DNA of 64,000 nt from Trichostrongylus colubriformis (taxonomy: Eukaryota > Nematoda > Chromadorea > Rhabditida > Trichostrongylidae). Where the stretch lies: assembly GCA_963978905.1 (NCBI GenBank), contig OZ022260.1:16915725-16979724 (forward strand), written 5' to 3'. The position numbers and the translations under genes are program-made. Below the pieces are notes generated by a model that worked only from the letters and a program-made list of their open reading frames with translations, was not told where the DNA came from and did no database searches. Below are positions 12,131 through 22,546 of this stretch, in pieces. Each line of letters begins with the position of its first letter. Position 1 is the first letter of the stretch.

Positions 12131-12664
12131 GTGTTTACTGATACATATTTACATAATTTACGTGATATCAACAACATAGTGACATATTTCATTATCTCCC
12201 TATGTATACCCAGGAAATGTATCGCTCCATACTGCTCCAAGCAACTAAGAATTCTGGAAATCTTTGCTCTTTTGCTTGAAAGCTTTCACAGTATGTACTC
12301 CCAAGCAGATATGATGAATTGATAGGATGCGATCAATTTTAATCTAATTTCGCGATTTTTTTTAAGAAAAAGTTCTTTACGGAGTAAAACTTACAGGAGG
12401 ATATTTTTTGATAGTTCAAAAGCTGTGAAACGATAGTGTATTACTGTATTAATAGCTCTTTGTGGTAAACAATGTTTTACAAAAATTGTTAAATTGAAAT
12501 GTAAGCCTGCAAGAAAGCTTCCGGATCCCAGCGCCTCCCGTAAATCTGAGTTATGTACATAGTACGAATTCTTTTACATGAAGACATTTAGAAGGAGACA
12601 GTGCAGCAGCTGGAGACGGGCGCTAGGCGACGAATGTTTGAGAATAGACTTGAATCTCTTCTGC

Positions 12665-12961
12665 ATCATTTTTGCCAAACATATTTGAGACTTTCTGAAT
12701 GAATTCCTAAAGCCTCCATTATTTCCTTTGCATTTTGACTTCGAGACAAACCAATGTTCAGATCTCTTTTCTGTTTCTCCGTATATCTTCCCTCATTCAG
12801 AATTGTAGCAGCATTCAGTTGGTAGATGGTTCTGTGCGTGTGTGGCATGTCAATCTCCATACCACAGCTTTCATGCGAACCCTGCTCACAAATCACAAAC
12901 CACGGAAGCGGTGGGTACTCTGGTATGTAGGCCTGCACAGGCCTTGCCTCGGGACTCGTTC
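12665..12961 (-). CDS. possible terminal exon, unknown protein
   Basis: On the minus strand a frame of about 98 codons opens next to a GATTCTAG acceptor-like site and runs to a stop at about 12666. Its composition is protein-like, with balanced charged residues (for example NEGRYTEKQKRDLNIGLSRS) and a hydrophilic tail ending KYVWQK. No domain is recognised, no upstream exon was identified, and no clear AATAAA follows. It could be a last exon of an unseen minus-strand gene, a pseudogene fragment, or a chance ORF. Confidence 0.25.
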
Positions 12962-13703
12962 CTAGAATCAAACATTTGGTAACGGCGCACTAATTGTTAG
13001 CCACTGCCATAGTTGAGTAACCGAAATATTTTTACTTCAAATAATCCCTATACTCGGCTGTGTCGGCCCTTAATTTATGGTTTATATGATAAAAATTCAG
13101 TGAACGGCATCTTTTATGCCATTCAAGTTTTTGGAGATCGTCTTCGCTCGAAGCTTGTCGAAGAGGAACATGCACGTCGATACATTTATTCTAAGTGAGC
13201 AAGGCACTTCGTCGGAGGCTTCTGTCGAAGAAAAAAGCTGCACCGAGCTTCTCGCCTTCTCGAGCAAGGACACAATATAATGAGCGTCGTGGTGGTAGTA
13301 GTGGCGTAACCTTTATTTCAAATCTAATGGCCTTACTTGCGACAGCTAATAGGACTCCATTCTTTCACTGTTGTATTTAATTTACTGACCACAGTTTTAG
13401 TAATAAGAGCCTTGTTGAAGTGCCCAGGGAAACCACATAGAGAGCCTCATTTTTCTCGGAGTTGAATAGTGTAACAATTATTCTTCATCAATTGCGAATG
13501 GATACACTTATCCTCTACCCCTGGAATCCCTGTTTTCACAGCTTTCCGAAGTCGGAACTTGCTCTCTCGTGACCGTCATCTGTCGTGGATCGTAGAACCC
13601 TGTGAGGCTATCAGAGCCATACTAAATCGCAGGTCTCTCATAACCAGTACTACACCCTCCGGGAAGCTGTCAGCGAACAGCTGAACCTGGAAAATTGCGT
13701 CAC

Positions 13704-14138
13704 TGCTCAAAGGAATCGTCCATGGAAAAATGAGTTGTTCTGTTACCCATATAGTTATTTCGAATTTGCCTAATGTAGACCGCATGACAAGTTTCAAGCG
13801 AAAAAATGTGAATCCGGCTAAGATACAGCTCCACAAAATCTTGGCCTGATGGGCGGCCATCGATAAAGTGCCCACCTAGTCGTCCGTCGCGGTCGGACAC
13901 GCATTGTAGGAACAGAAAGTTACGTGAGCAGTCCCGCTTTCCGTTCTCAACCGCGGCGGACGACGGTACGGGCCTTTACTCAGAGTCTCCGCCTACTTGG
14001 CCGAGGATTTGGGGAGCTGTATCTTAGCCGAATTCTCACTTTTTTGCGTAAAACTTTGCATACGGCTCTAAGGCAAATACAAGATAAATATATGGGTAAC
14101 AGAGAAACTCATTTTTCCGTAGACGACTCCTTTGAGTT
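13704..14138. mobile_element. fold-back element, family A copy 1
   Basis: Two inverted arms of about 190 bp (13704-13900 and 13950-14138) flank a short centre. Matching pieces include TCAAAGGARTCGTC, GGAAAAATGAGTT, TGTTACCCATATA and GCTAAGATACAGCT. A second copy with the same arms lies at 39714-40162. There is no transposase, and the structure fits a non-autonomous DNA transposon with very long terminal inverted repeats. ORFs running through it on both strands are by-products of the arms. Confidence 0.8.
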
Positions 14139-15516
14139 ACGTCTCCGTTGAGCTCGTCGAGGATTGTGGAAGGATTCATATTCTGAACAGGTTGGAGGCT
14201 ATGTACGAGACTGACTCCTTCCCTTATGGCTGTAGGGGAGCATCTTGGGAATATTTTGCGTTCACATCAGATATATGAGATACGCATATCTGGGTAGGGT
14301 CAGTCTCGATTGGTGTGGGGAAAGTCCCGTGTGGAGAAGTAGATCTATTCAGTAATCTATTCAGGACAATCCTGTATATTGCAGTACCCTTGACGAAGCT
14401 ATTATTCTTTGTCAGATGTGAATTTTATACAACAATTAGGCTCTCCAATCAAAGACAATCGAATGAAGGTTACTTTTTTTAAACCCAAATTGAAAATAAA
14501 TTGAAAGTGTAACAACTAAAAAATAAAATTAAACCCAAAAACAATGTATTGAAGTGAAAACGAATAAAAATTTCAAAGAAAGCGGTGGCAAAAAAACTTG
14601 TGTCTTCAAATACGTTACCAGTTACTGCTTGTCTCCCTGCTTAGCCAATACAGTAAACAACCCACGGTTTGTCGAGCTTTCCAGAATCCGACCATCCTGG
14701 TATCGTGCTAGCTGTGAACTGAAAGAATCACCTCTTGAAGGGAATATGGACCTTCTCATATTGAGCACTTCCTAGCAACTCTGATGGCAAGTCAAGAAAG
14801 CAGAGGGATGGGAAAAGGTGGTGGACGAAGACGGCTGGACAAGCTCGAGAAATACATTCTTTTTGAGATTTAGTTCAATACAACAGCATAATTTCTAAAT
14901 TCATAGAACACCCATCTACTAGTTTCGTTCAATTTCTTTTTTCTCTCGTACCTTGCACCACTGTTTCAGCTCTACCACTGAGATCTCGTAAGATTTCACG
15001 ATCTGAGAAATGATTTTTTTTTTCTTGACCATACATCTATTTCCACTTTACGAATGTAATTCTCTCCACCGAAAGTCAACCTTTGATCGGAAAACTCAAT
15101 TGATCGTTGAGAGATAACGCTTACACTGCGAATTGCTCTTCGCAATCCGTAGACAGTGAGGCATTTCGATAAACGAAAGCTGCTTTGAATCCTCTAGGAT
15201 TTTGAATTGCTAGTCATTGGATCGCGGTTGGGTTTTATGAGGAGCTCCAATGATTTCACTGTGTCTTCCAAAGCACTTCATGCCCATTGTTGGCTGTTAA
15301 AACACTCACAAATTTCGTTACCGATATTTCAAGCCATGGATTGAAATTGCCGTGTATGAAGATAAAAAATGAAAAAAAGAGGGAGGTGAAAATACACTGT
15401 CACTCTTATTTTCTTATTCCAACAATTAGAAATCGAAAACATAAATCATTGCCTACTCAAACTGTCTTCACGGCTCGATGTCTACCAGCCAACCGGCTCA
15501 ATAGGTTAACCGTGTA
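14139..15516. other. no gene seen
   Basis: AT-rich sequence with runs of A. The ORFs at 14554 and 15287 show no domain or good splice context. Confidence 0.3.
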
Positions 15517-15668
15517 AGTGCTGATAAGAAGTGGTAATCATAATCGCTAAGATGGTGGTCATGGTAAAAGGGGTTTCGGTACTTTTATGGATGCCTAGAA
15601 TGCATGGAGTGCTGGTTCAAGTCCCGCACGAGAACAAAGCTTTTGCCTACAACTCAGCGTCCTCGTAA
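15517..15668 (+). repeat. tRNA-like repeat (SINE-like), degenerate copy
   Basis: This copy aligns with 58469-58640 over its whole length: a 5' part (GTGCTGATAAG), a tRNA-like middle with a B-box (GGTTCAAGTCCCGC at 15614), and a 3' tail (TTTTGCCTACAACTCAGCGT). The A-box half of the tRNA-like core is badly decayed here. A repeated unit with a tRNA-like core and a shared non-tRNA tail is the usual build of a tRNA-derived SINE; a DNA transposon that captured a tRNA would look similar. Confidence 0.6.
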
Positions 15669-15861
15669 CATTCTACTCTCATTTATTCTCGCATTAACCA
15701 CCTCGTTCACGTAGTGGTCCGTTTTTTTTCTTAATGATGCTACATAATGTTTTTTCTTCGGTAGTTCCACTATTCTTGAGGATGTCGAATTATTTCATGT
15801 ACTCGTGGACTCAAAAGAAGACATGATACTTCAATAGCTGGCATGACGCGATGATTTTCAG

Positions 15862-15993
15862 ATGCTCTCAATAAGGATACTTTTCGGATTGGTTAGCATA
15901 GCACACTCTGTACGAATAGCTCCAGAGACACCTGTTGATTTTTCTATTCATCTCTGTACACATCAACGGCGGCATGCACATGGACACATGCAG
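15862..15993 (+). CDS. possible signal-peptide first exon (weak)
   Basis: ATG follows ATTTTCAG directly, as at a trans-splice acceptor. The 44 codons begin MLSIRILFGLVSIAHS, a plausible secretion signal, and end at a donor-like CAG/GTTAGC in phase 0. If real it could be the start of the macroglobulin-like gene downstream, which must begin with a signal peptide and whose first identified exon also starts in phase 0. Nothing links the two directly and the intervening exons were not found. Confidence 0.2.
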
Positions 15994-16084
15994 GTTAGCG
16001 TAGGTCATTCCTCTTTGCCTAAAAACGAAGCACATTCAAAGTACACCGGCACGGGGCAATTTTTGTGTACGGTGAAACGCAGCG

Positions 16085-16530
16085 TAACGCTTGCAGTTCG
16101 TTAGATTGCAGACATTGCACAAACGACAGCTTGCCAAGACGAGTGTGACTTCAAGAATTTTTTCCTATCATGAGCACCTTTTTTCATACACTTTCGCTTG
16201 ATTTACCATTCATTGTTTCACTTTATTGCTGCTAATTGTTGCTTCACTCATTTCACATCATTGTGAATGAATAAATACACCGCACGAGAAAACAAATGAC
16301 ACCTCCTCCGGCGAGCAACTCGGAAAGGTGATATTGCAGTTCGCAGAAATGCGAATACAGGCCACAGTGTCGCGCTTTTGAATTGAGATTCTCTACCGAT
16401 AATCGCTTCTAACATTGAATGTTCATTTTAAACTATCATTTCTTTCCATCTTCCTCTTTCTCCCGATCCTTCCTTGTCCCTTTAAGTCATTGCACTTGTA
16501 TCTATTTATCTACTTAATATCATGATTTTC
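16085..16530 (+). repeat. dispersed repeat related to 59390-59525
   Basis: Two blocks match sequence near 59.4 kb in the same order and orientation. The first is TTGCAGTTYGTTAG followed by TGCAGACATTGCACA (16091-16120). The second is CTCTACCGATAATCGCTT followed by a CT-rich run (16392-16500). The first block also recurs inverted at 60604-60640. The family is old and its ends are unclear. Confidence 0.5.
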
Positions 16531-19500
16531 CATTTTTAGTATCCCCTTCACTTAGTGCTCCTTTTATTACGCAGCTGATAACATTTATTATTATTTCTAT
16601 CTGCATTATTATTCATTTCAATCTAAATCAGGAATTTTCGCTGCAATGATGTTAGGGCCTAATTTTCGAAAATATGTAGTATCTGCTCGAAGGCACTGGA
16701 ATGTAGGTAGCAGTGAAAGAAGACAGAAATAGGAACGATGTTCTTCGCAAATGAAAAGCATTTATGAAGGGATGATCAAAGGCGAAACCCAGTTGAAAAG
16801 CGCGCACCACAGCGTTGAAGAGCATTCCACGACACTTTCCCTCATGAGCCGATCCGAATAAACACGAAGCAGTTGAGTGAGCTCCAAACCCAAGGCCTTC
16901 CATTTGTCGTTTTCGAAAAATCGAGATTTCCAGAAATGAAAGGCTGTCAGGTGATCTCAAAATCCAAAAATGTACTATGACGAAGTTCCCTTTCTTACCC
17001 TTATGTCCCGAAATATTTTATTATCCCCACGTAAGAATTCTACTACTTTGGAGATTTCGAAGATCTACGAAAGGCAAATATTTTTCGTCGGCCATATCGG
17101 TTTTTACCTGAAGTACGATATTCTCTCCAAGTCACAATTTAGTGTTTTCTTGGAAGACTCAATTGATCCTCAGGCGATAGGGTTTTACCTTACGCATTGC
17201 TATCTGCTGAGAGGCAGGCGTCTCGATGAATGGAATCTGCATTTAACATCCTAAGATTTGTTGGCTATTTCTCGGCTTCATACTCGCAGCTAGGTTTCAT
17301 GCACAGGATATTTCGCATTTCACTGTTCGAGAGTGATGATAAGGGCGCTGTCTCATTTCAGGCTGTTCCTTTCCTTTTTTCGTCATGTTCTCAATTCCAT
17401 GCTTCCATTTTTATCCAATAACCCATGTGAGGTTGTAGTGGAAGAGAGCTTCGGCTTACAGAGGCCTTGTGCAGGCTGAAGTTGCTGACTAGGACTGTCT
17501 TGCAGGGCAACTCTTTGCTCTTGTAGCCTTTTGAGAGTATCAGAGTATATTAGAGTTCATGCGTGAACCATGTGGTCTCCAGTGTCTACCATTCTCGAAG
17601 ATATCGAAAACATAGCGCTTATTCATTTACAAAAAAAAAATTATGGATAAGTTAAAAACATTCTTTCCGAAAATGTTGGTTTCATCCTACTTTTCAGTAC
17701 CTCCCACATCCAGTTCGATATTGTATGACAGTGAAATCCTCAAAATCTCAACGCGATTTGGTCCGGGATCGAAAAGGTGCTGTAGGCATCACTTCGTCAG
17801 TGTTATTCACCTGGAGGCAAGTCACCAGCGCTCGACAGTGTCGCTTTGGGTTTCAGGTGAGGAAATGGTTGAGATTTTGGAATAGTCATTTATTCGGGTA
17901 TTTGCAGGGCTATCAAGGTGAATACAGGTTGGCGCCGGACTTCGGTGCCTACGAGGAATGTCAGTATGTGCTTTCGCGACATTCTCATGCTTTATCTGAA
18001 GTGAGTCCTTCAGTTCCTTCAGCCGAACCCACTCTTGAACTTTACTGGGTGGAAGTTCACATTTAACAACCATGCGCATTTCATAATGAAGCTTACCCAT
18101 GCGCTTTTTTCCGTAGGCCGCTTTGAACGTCTCAACCATGACATGAAAATTGTCCCTAATAACGATTTGATTCCTGTGCTATGGGTATTTTGAAACAATA
18201 GATTCGTATGATAGAGAACGGTTTAAATTTTTCTTGCGTAATCAATTTCATGAACATTTCATTCGATATTTCCATGGTCTTAGCCAAAGGAACCTGGAAA
18301 TATTTAAGGATATGGGTGGAGGGGTCTAGTGACAGGTGACGCTAACTCAAATTTTCATGGTGTGCCAACAGGGCGATCAAGCCCCCTCAAAGCCTGCCCA
18401 GGTCAACTAAGCCCTCCATCCTTCTGGAGTAGGTGAATCGGTGAATCGGGAAAAGACTCGTCAGAGTGGACAAGAACAGTGTTTGCAATATCGGCTGGCC
18501 CCGCAAGTCATTAAATAGGCCGAATCGCGTTCACTTTCCACTACGAATCTATTATAAATGCAACAAAAATGCGCGGCGCATCCCAACAAAGAGTTGACAC
18601 CAAAACTTTACCCTTTACTCCCAGGAGCTCACAAATTATCGTTCTCATTGAGCAGATCTTATGTAAAGCTTCATTCTTTGCACGGTTTGATGTGCTACGG
18701 ATGAAAGCTCTGAACTGAGTAAGTGAAGTGGTGTAATCATGGGAATTCAATGAAAGTATTTTAACTGTCTCTCAGTTATTCAGAGCAGTACTGTAACATT
18801 TCAGCATATCTGTTTGCCAGATAGTTATAGGTGAGATGTTTCACGAGCTATAAATGAAAATGCAGAAAAGTGCAGAATACAGAGAACTGAAAAAATGCAA
18901 GAATACAGATATCAGGAACAGACAGTAAGAATATGAAGAAAAATGGAAGCGAAAAGATAAGAAGGATGAAAGGCGACTGCTAGGGGTAGCAGGAAGATAA
19001 TGATATGAAAAGGTGAATGCTGGAGTAGGGAACCATTAGATGCATGGAATGAGAGGCAGTGAAAGAAGTAGTTGTAGGAAACTCTAGAGCATTCCAAGAA
19101 AGTCAAAGGATTGCAGAACCGTCCCGAAAAAAATATGGCCGTCGGACTGTTCTTCTCTCATTTTTAAACATGAATTGAATGTCGTCTTTTGAAGTGGATA
19201 TCAATGCAAATCTTAAGAAAAAGCAGCATAGCGAATTAACTGGGATGTGATTAGAATGAATAATTAGGCATTGATCCGCATCACGATTTCAGTGGAAGTC
19301 TAAACTCAAATGTTCCTCACATTCATTAGGTATGAGACCCCGTGGCGCCTGCACCAGGAAGTATGCCAAAACCAGGTGAATTAACAAATTAGGTGGAAAC
19401 TTGTGTCAGACTAACCTGTATCCCCTCTGAAGTGACAAATTTCATGGCCCTGCTCTTCTGGAGACAGTGAGGTTGCTTTCATCTATATTTCACCCGTATT

Positions 19501-19806
19501 CTCGATACACCATGCAAAATAGGCATGAGATTGAATTTTGTGAGATTTTAACTGAAACCAAAAATTGGGTTGGCTGTAGGACAGCGGGGTTACATCTCTA
19601 AATAATGATAAGGGACGATGGGCAAGCGTTGCGCTGTACTGAGGGAATTTTCAAAAAATAGAGTAACCCCTCACCTTTATCCATTCCGAAATACGCCCTA
19701 TGTACCCCTTGAAAATTTCTCAATCTATGCTTGACTTTGAACTGACGACCCCATTCTCCGTATCTTAAAAGTGAAAAGCGCATGATCCTACTTTACTATA
19801 TTTCAG
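16531..19806. other. no confidently supported exon
   Basis: The macroglobulin-like gene should have N-terminal exons in or upstream of this stretch, but none could be fixed. Weak candidates are 17697-17779 (+; acceptor CTTTTCAG, frame ILYDSEILKISTRF) and an open + frame at 17050-17250. A minus-strand open frame at 17822-18170 contains donor-like GGTAAGC and a charged, protein-like sequence (VETFKAAYGKKRMGKLHYEM). None shows a recognisable domain. Confidence 0.25.
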
Positions 19807-19899
19807 GTACTTGCTCGCGGTGGTCCACTCAGCAAGGCCCTACAGTTCAACGCTTCTGAACCAAATTGCCCGTTCACTTACTTGCCTACCACATATGCA
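19807..19899 (+). CDS. alpha-2-macroglobulin/thioester-protein-like gene, exon a
   Basis: This 31-codon, phase-0 exon lies between acceptor TATATTTCAG and donor GTGAGC. It begins VLARGGPLSKAL, matching the V-L-[AS]-R-G segment that macroglobulin-family proteins carry in macroglobulin domain 5, just before the bait-region domain. Members are large secreted protease traps or opsonins, often with a reactive thioester. A 54-bp intron separates it from the next exon, which keeps the frame. It also contains a potential N-glycosylation site (NAS). The family call depends mostly on this motif together with the exon at 36177. Earlier exons were not found. Confidence 0.55.
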
Positions 19900-19953
19900 G
19901 TGAGCAGTTTTGAAGTTCCAGGCCAAGTGGAATGAGGGTCTGATAAATTACAG

Positions 19954-20047
19954 GATTATGTGTCATGCTCTTTGATCGCCAACGAATGGTACATACTCGA
20001 CTGGCATTCATCCATACGATATGAAACGTATCATAAAGGGACTTATG
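19954..20047 (+). CDS. macroglobulin-like gene, exon b
   Basis: Acceptor AAATTACAG and donor G/GTGAGT bound this 94-bp exon, which enters in phase 0 and leaves with one base over. The encoded piece starts DYVSCSLIANEWYILDW and is rich in aromatic residues. On its own it matches no motif; it is included because the splice sites are strong, the upstream intron is a typical 54 bp, and its phase joins exactly to the exon at 22435. It would extend the MG5-MG6 linker. Confidence 0.5.
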
Positions 20048-20187
20048 GTGAGTGGCCTTCGTTCAGCCTAAGATGGTATCAAAATGTGACCGCAGCTCAT
20101 GCTCAAATTTTCATTTAACACACAACGTGCCGAGGTTACTTTCACCATTCCTGCCTGTATGGCCGGACGTCTTCATCTGGTCTTCAA

Positions 20188-20700
20188 ATCGTGCAACACC
20201 GTGTGTTGCAAATGGCCACCAGGATCTTTTGTTGGGGTCAAATGAACGATTTGTGAAGGCTAAAGCTGTCAGGACACGTTTTCGGACATGGAGAATAATA
20301 TCGGTCCATCATTGTACCAGAAAAAGTGGTTTTGTCACTCCTGGGCAAAAATTAATTTTTTGTACAATTGGGCAGTCAGGCCCGCACTCAATAGAAAAGT
20401 GATCTCAGTCGAAATCTCATCCGTAGAGGTGAGAAGTTGACCTGTCCATTGTTTCGTTATTGCTTGCTATTGTGTTCAGAAAGCGTAGAGCCAAAATCCT
20501 AGCTATTTTTTTGAAGGGGAAGGTTTCAAGAAGATATGTTATTCTGCATATTCGAAAACTTATAGTGACAGCCTTTGACCACGGTACAATTGCAAAATGC
20601 GGAACAATTGTGGTCTGATACTGGTGCAACCATGTGTTGCATTTGGCCACACAGGAAGGATTTTGGGTGCAACACCATGTGTTGCACCGTTCCGGTAAGG
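20188..20700. repeat. small hairpins with a shared GTGTTGCA motif
   Basis: At 20680-20703 GGTGCAACA and TGTTGCACC pair around a short loop. Variants of the same palindromic motif with the same neighbouring GGCCAC sequence occur at 20188-20220 and 20627-20655. They suggest diverged repeats inside this intron, with no coding content. Confidence 0.4.
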
Positions 20701-21129
20701 GTGAAATGGATAGGAACACTTTTAGGCCACAAACAAACGGGGTGTCCCAGGGTTTTGCAGTAGTGCATTTTTGAATTCTTCAAGAAGTTCTCTTACAAGT
20801 CTGTTCATGCATCCTAAGAATAGAGCAGAAAACGCTGTGCATCGTACTGTCCCCTGGTTTGTTTTCTAGCCAGGCGCGTCCCCTGACAACGCCACATCTG
20901 CTTCTTCTGTATCGCCTTTACATCTTCAGTAGGAGGGTCGGGGGGAGAGTAAGGGGTGAGCACTGTGGGTTTCATATAATCCACAACTTACGACACGACG
21001 GTTTTATCCGATTCTTCAGCCGATGAATCGATCCTCAGCAAAACTGGAATTGGATTTAGTTAACGAAAGGACGGTCAACTTGGTTTATCACCGCTTATCA
21101 CGAAAGTATCCATTTCTATTACATATATA

Positions 21130-22166
21130 TTGGGTCATTCCATAAGTAATGTCGTTTTTTTTTCGAGCGTAAATTTTTCCTATGAAATTACAAGTTTTCG
21201 CAGCTTGTCATATATCATTTGAAAGAGGTTTTCCTGCTCTACAAAATAGCATGTTTAGTTTTTAAGTTTGTTAGAATGAGGCCGACATTTAGGCTGGCGA
21301 AGAGGTAGGTCCAGCCGACAAAAATTGACCAAACTGGCAATCAATTGAAACACTATATTTCAATTTAGGAAAATTAACCAGTCATGTGTCGCGTACTTTG
21401 TCCTGACCTCTTCTACAATTTCCAATATTTAATTGATCAAGAAGTCGTGTCGTTATTTTTCTAAAATCATTTTTTCGAAAGCACCCATATTTACTCAAAA
21501 TGAAATTTTTTCTCTCAAACTTTTTGATTAGAGTTGTTTTATGAACCACTTCGAAGGACTTTTTCTGCTCTATCGGAAAGATCTTTCTAGTTTGTTTTGG
21601 CTGCGATTCAGATTGAGTTTTAATAGCATGTGATATGGGTCCAGTTGGCATTTTTCACAATTTATTTTTTCCATGAGAAACTCAAGGAATCCGATCTTTG
21701 GTATTTTCCTTTTCCTAGACACCACCTGTTCTCAACATTTCACCACTCTTTCAACTGATTAGTTGAGAAAATTTCCTTGCCTTTGTTTGAAGAAATTGTC
21801 TAAAATCACCGAGTTGTGACGGAAAAACTAAATGTGGTAAAAGAGCGACGTGACTTTTTAAGCAACCGACTGGTGGAGCTTACACGAAAGGTCGGGGCTA
21901 AGTACGGAATACATGATTGGTTAGATTTCCTCAGGTAAAATATTGTGTTTCATTTGATTGCCGGTTTGGCCAATTTTTGTTTGCTGGACCTACCTCTTCG
22001 TCGGCCTAAATGTCGGCACCGTTCTGACATCTCAAAAACTAAGTATGCCATTTTGTAGAACAGAGAATTTGCTTCTGAACGATATTAATATGCTGCAAAA
22101 ACTTGTAATTTATGGCAAAAATTTTTGCTTGAAAAAAAAAACGACACTACTTATGGAATGACCCAA
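21130..22166. mobile_element. mariner-type fold-back element inside an intron
   Basis: The element starts TTGGGTCATTCCATAAGTA and ends with the inverted form TACTTATGGAATGACCCAA, with TA on both sides, the Tc1/mariner target. The arms are unusually long: inverted similarity of roughly three quarters continues for about 235 bp. It includes GCCGACATTTAGG and GAAGAGGTAGGTCCAGC, then recurs further in around GTACGSRAYACATGAYTGGTTA. The centre has no convincing transposase. It lies wholly within the 2.4-kb intron between exons b and c of the macroglobulin-like gene. Confidence 0.8.
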
Positions 22167-22434
22167 TACAATAGGTTCTTTATTAACTCTAGCAGCCCCA
22201 GCGGTTGCAAACTAATTCCGGAAGCTTGTGCTACAGGTTTCCGAATCAACGAAGTAAATCATGATTCACCCTAAAAATGCACGATCAGTGGTATTGTGAA
22301 GTTAATCCTTTGCAGATTTTCCTGACTTGATGAAAATGCAGTTTGTTAGTAGAACAAAGTAGTGATGCGGCAAACACTTTTTATTTCGTGTATATATTTT
22401 CAAGTTATATTCATGATTCTCATCCTTGTTCCAG

Positions 22435-22546
22435 GTTCTTACTATGCAAATTACACAACGTCATTCGTTTTTCAACCATCTGACAATTTGCTACGAAATG
22501 GAACGGAGACCGAATGGCTAGCGAGACTTATCCATCTGGAGACGAA
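22435..22546 (+). CDS. macroglobulin-like gene, exon c
   Basis: Acceptor TTGTTCCAG and donor GAA/GTAGGC bound 112 bp. It enters needing one base from exon b and leaves with two bases over; both junctions fit, and the second needs exactly the single leading base of the exon at 36177. The peptide (SYYANYTTSFVFQPSDNLL and onward) carries two potential N-glycosylation sites, NYT and NGT, which fits an extracellular protein. In one reading frame a stop overlaps the donor, so splicing there is required. Confidence 0.5.
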
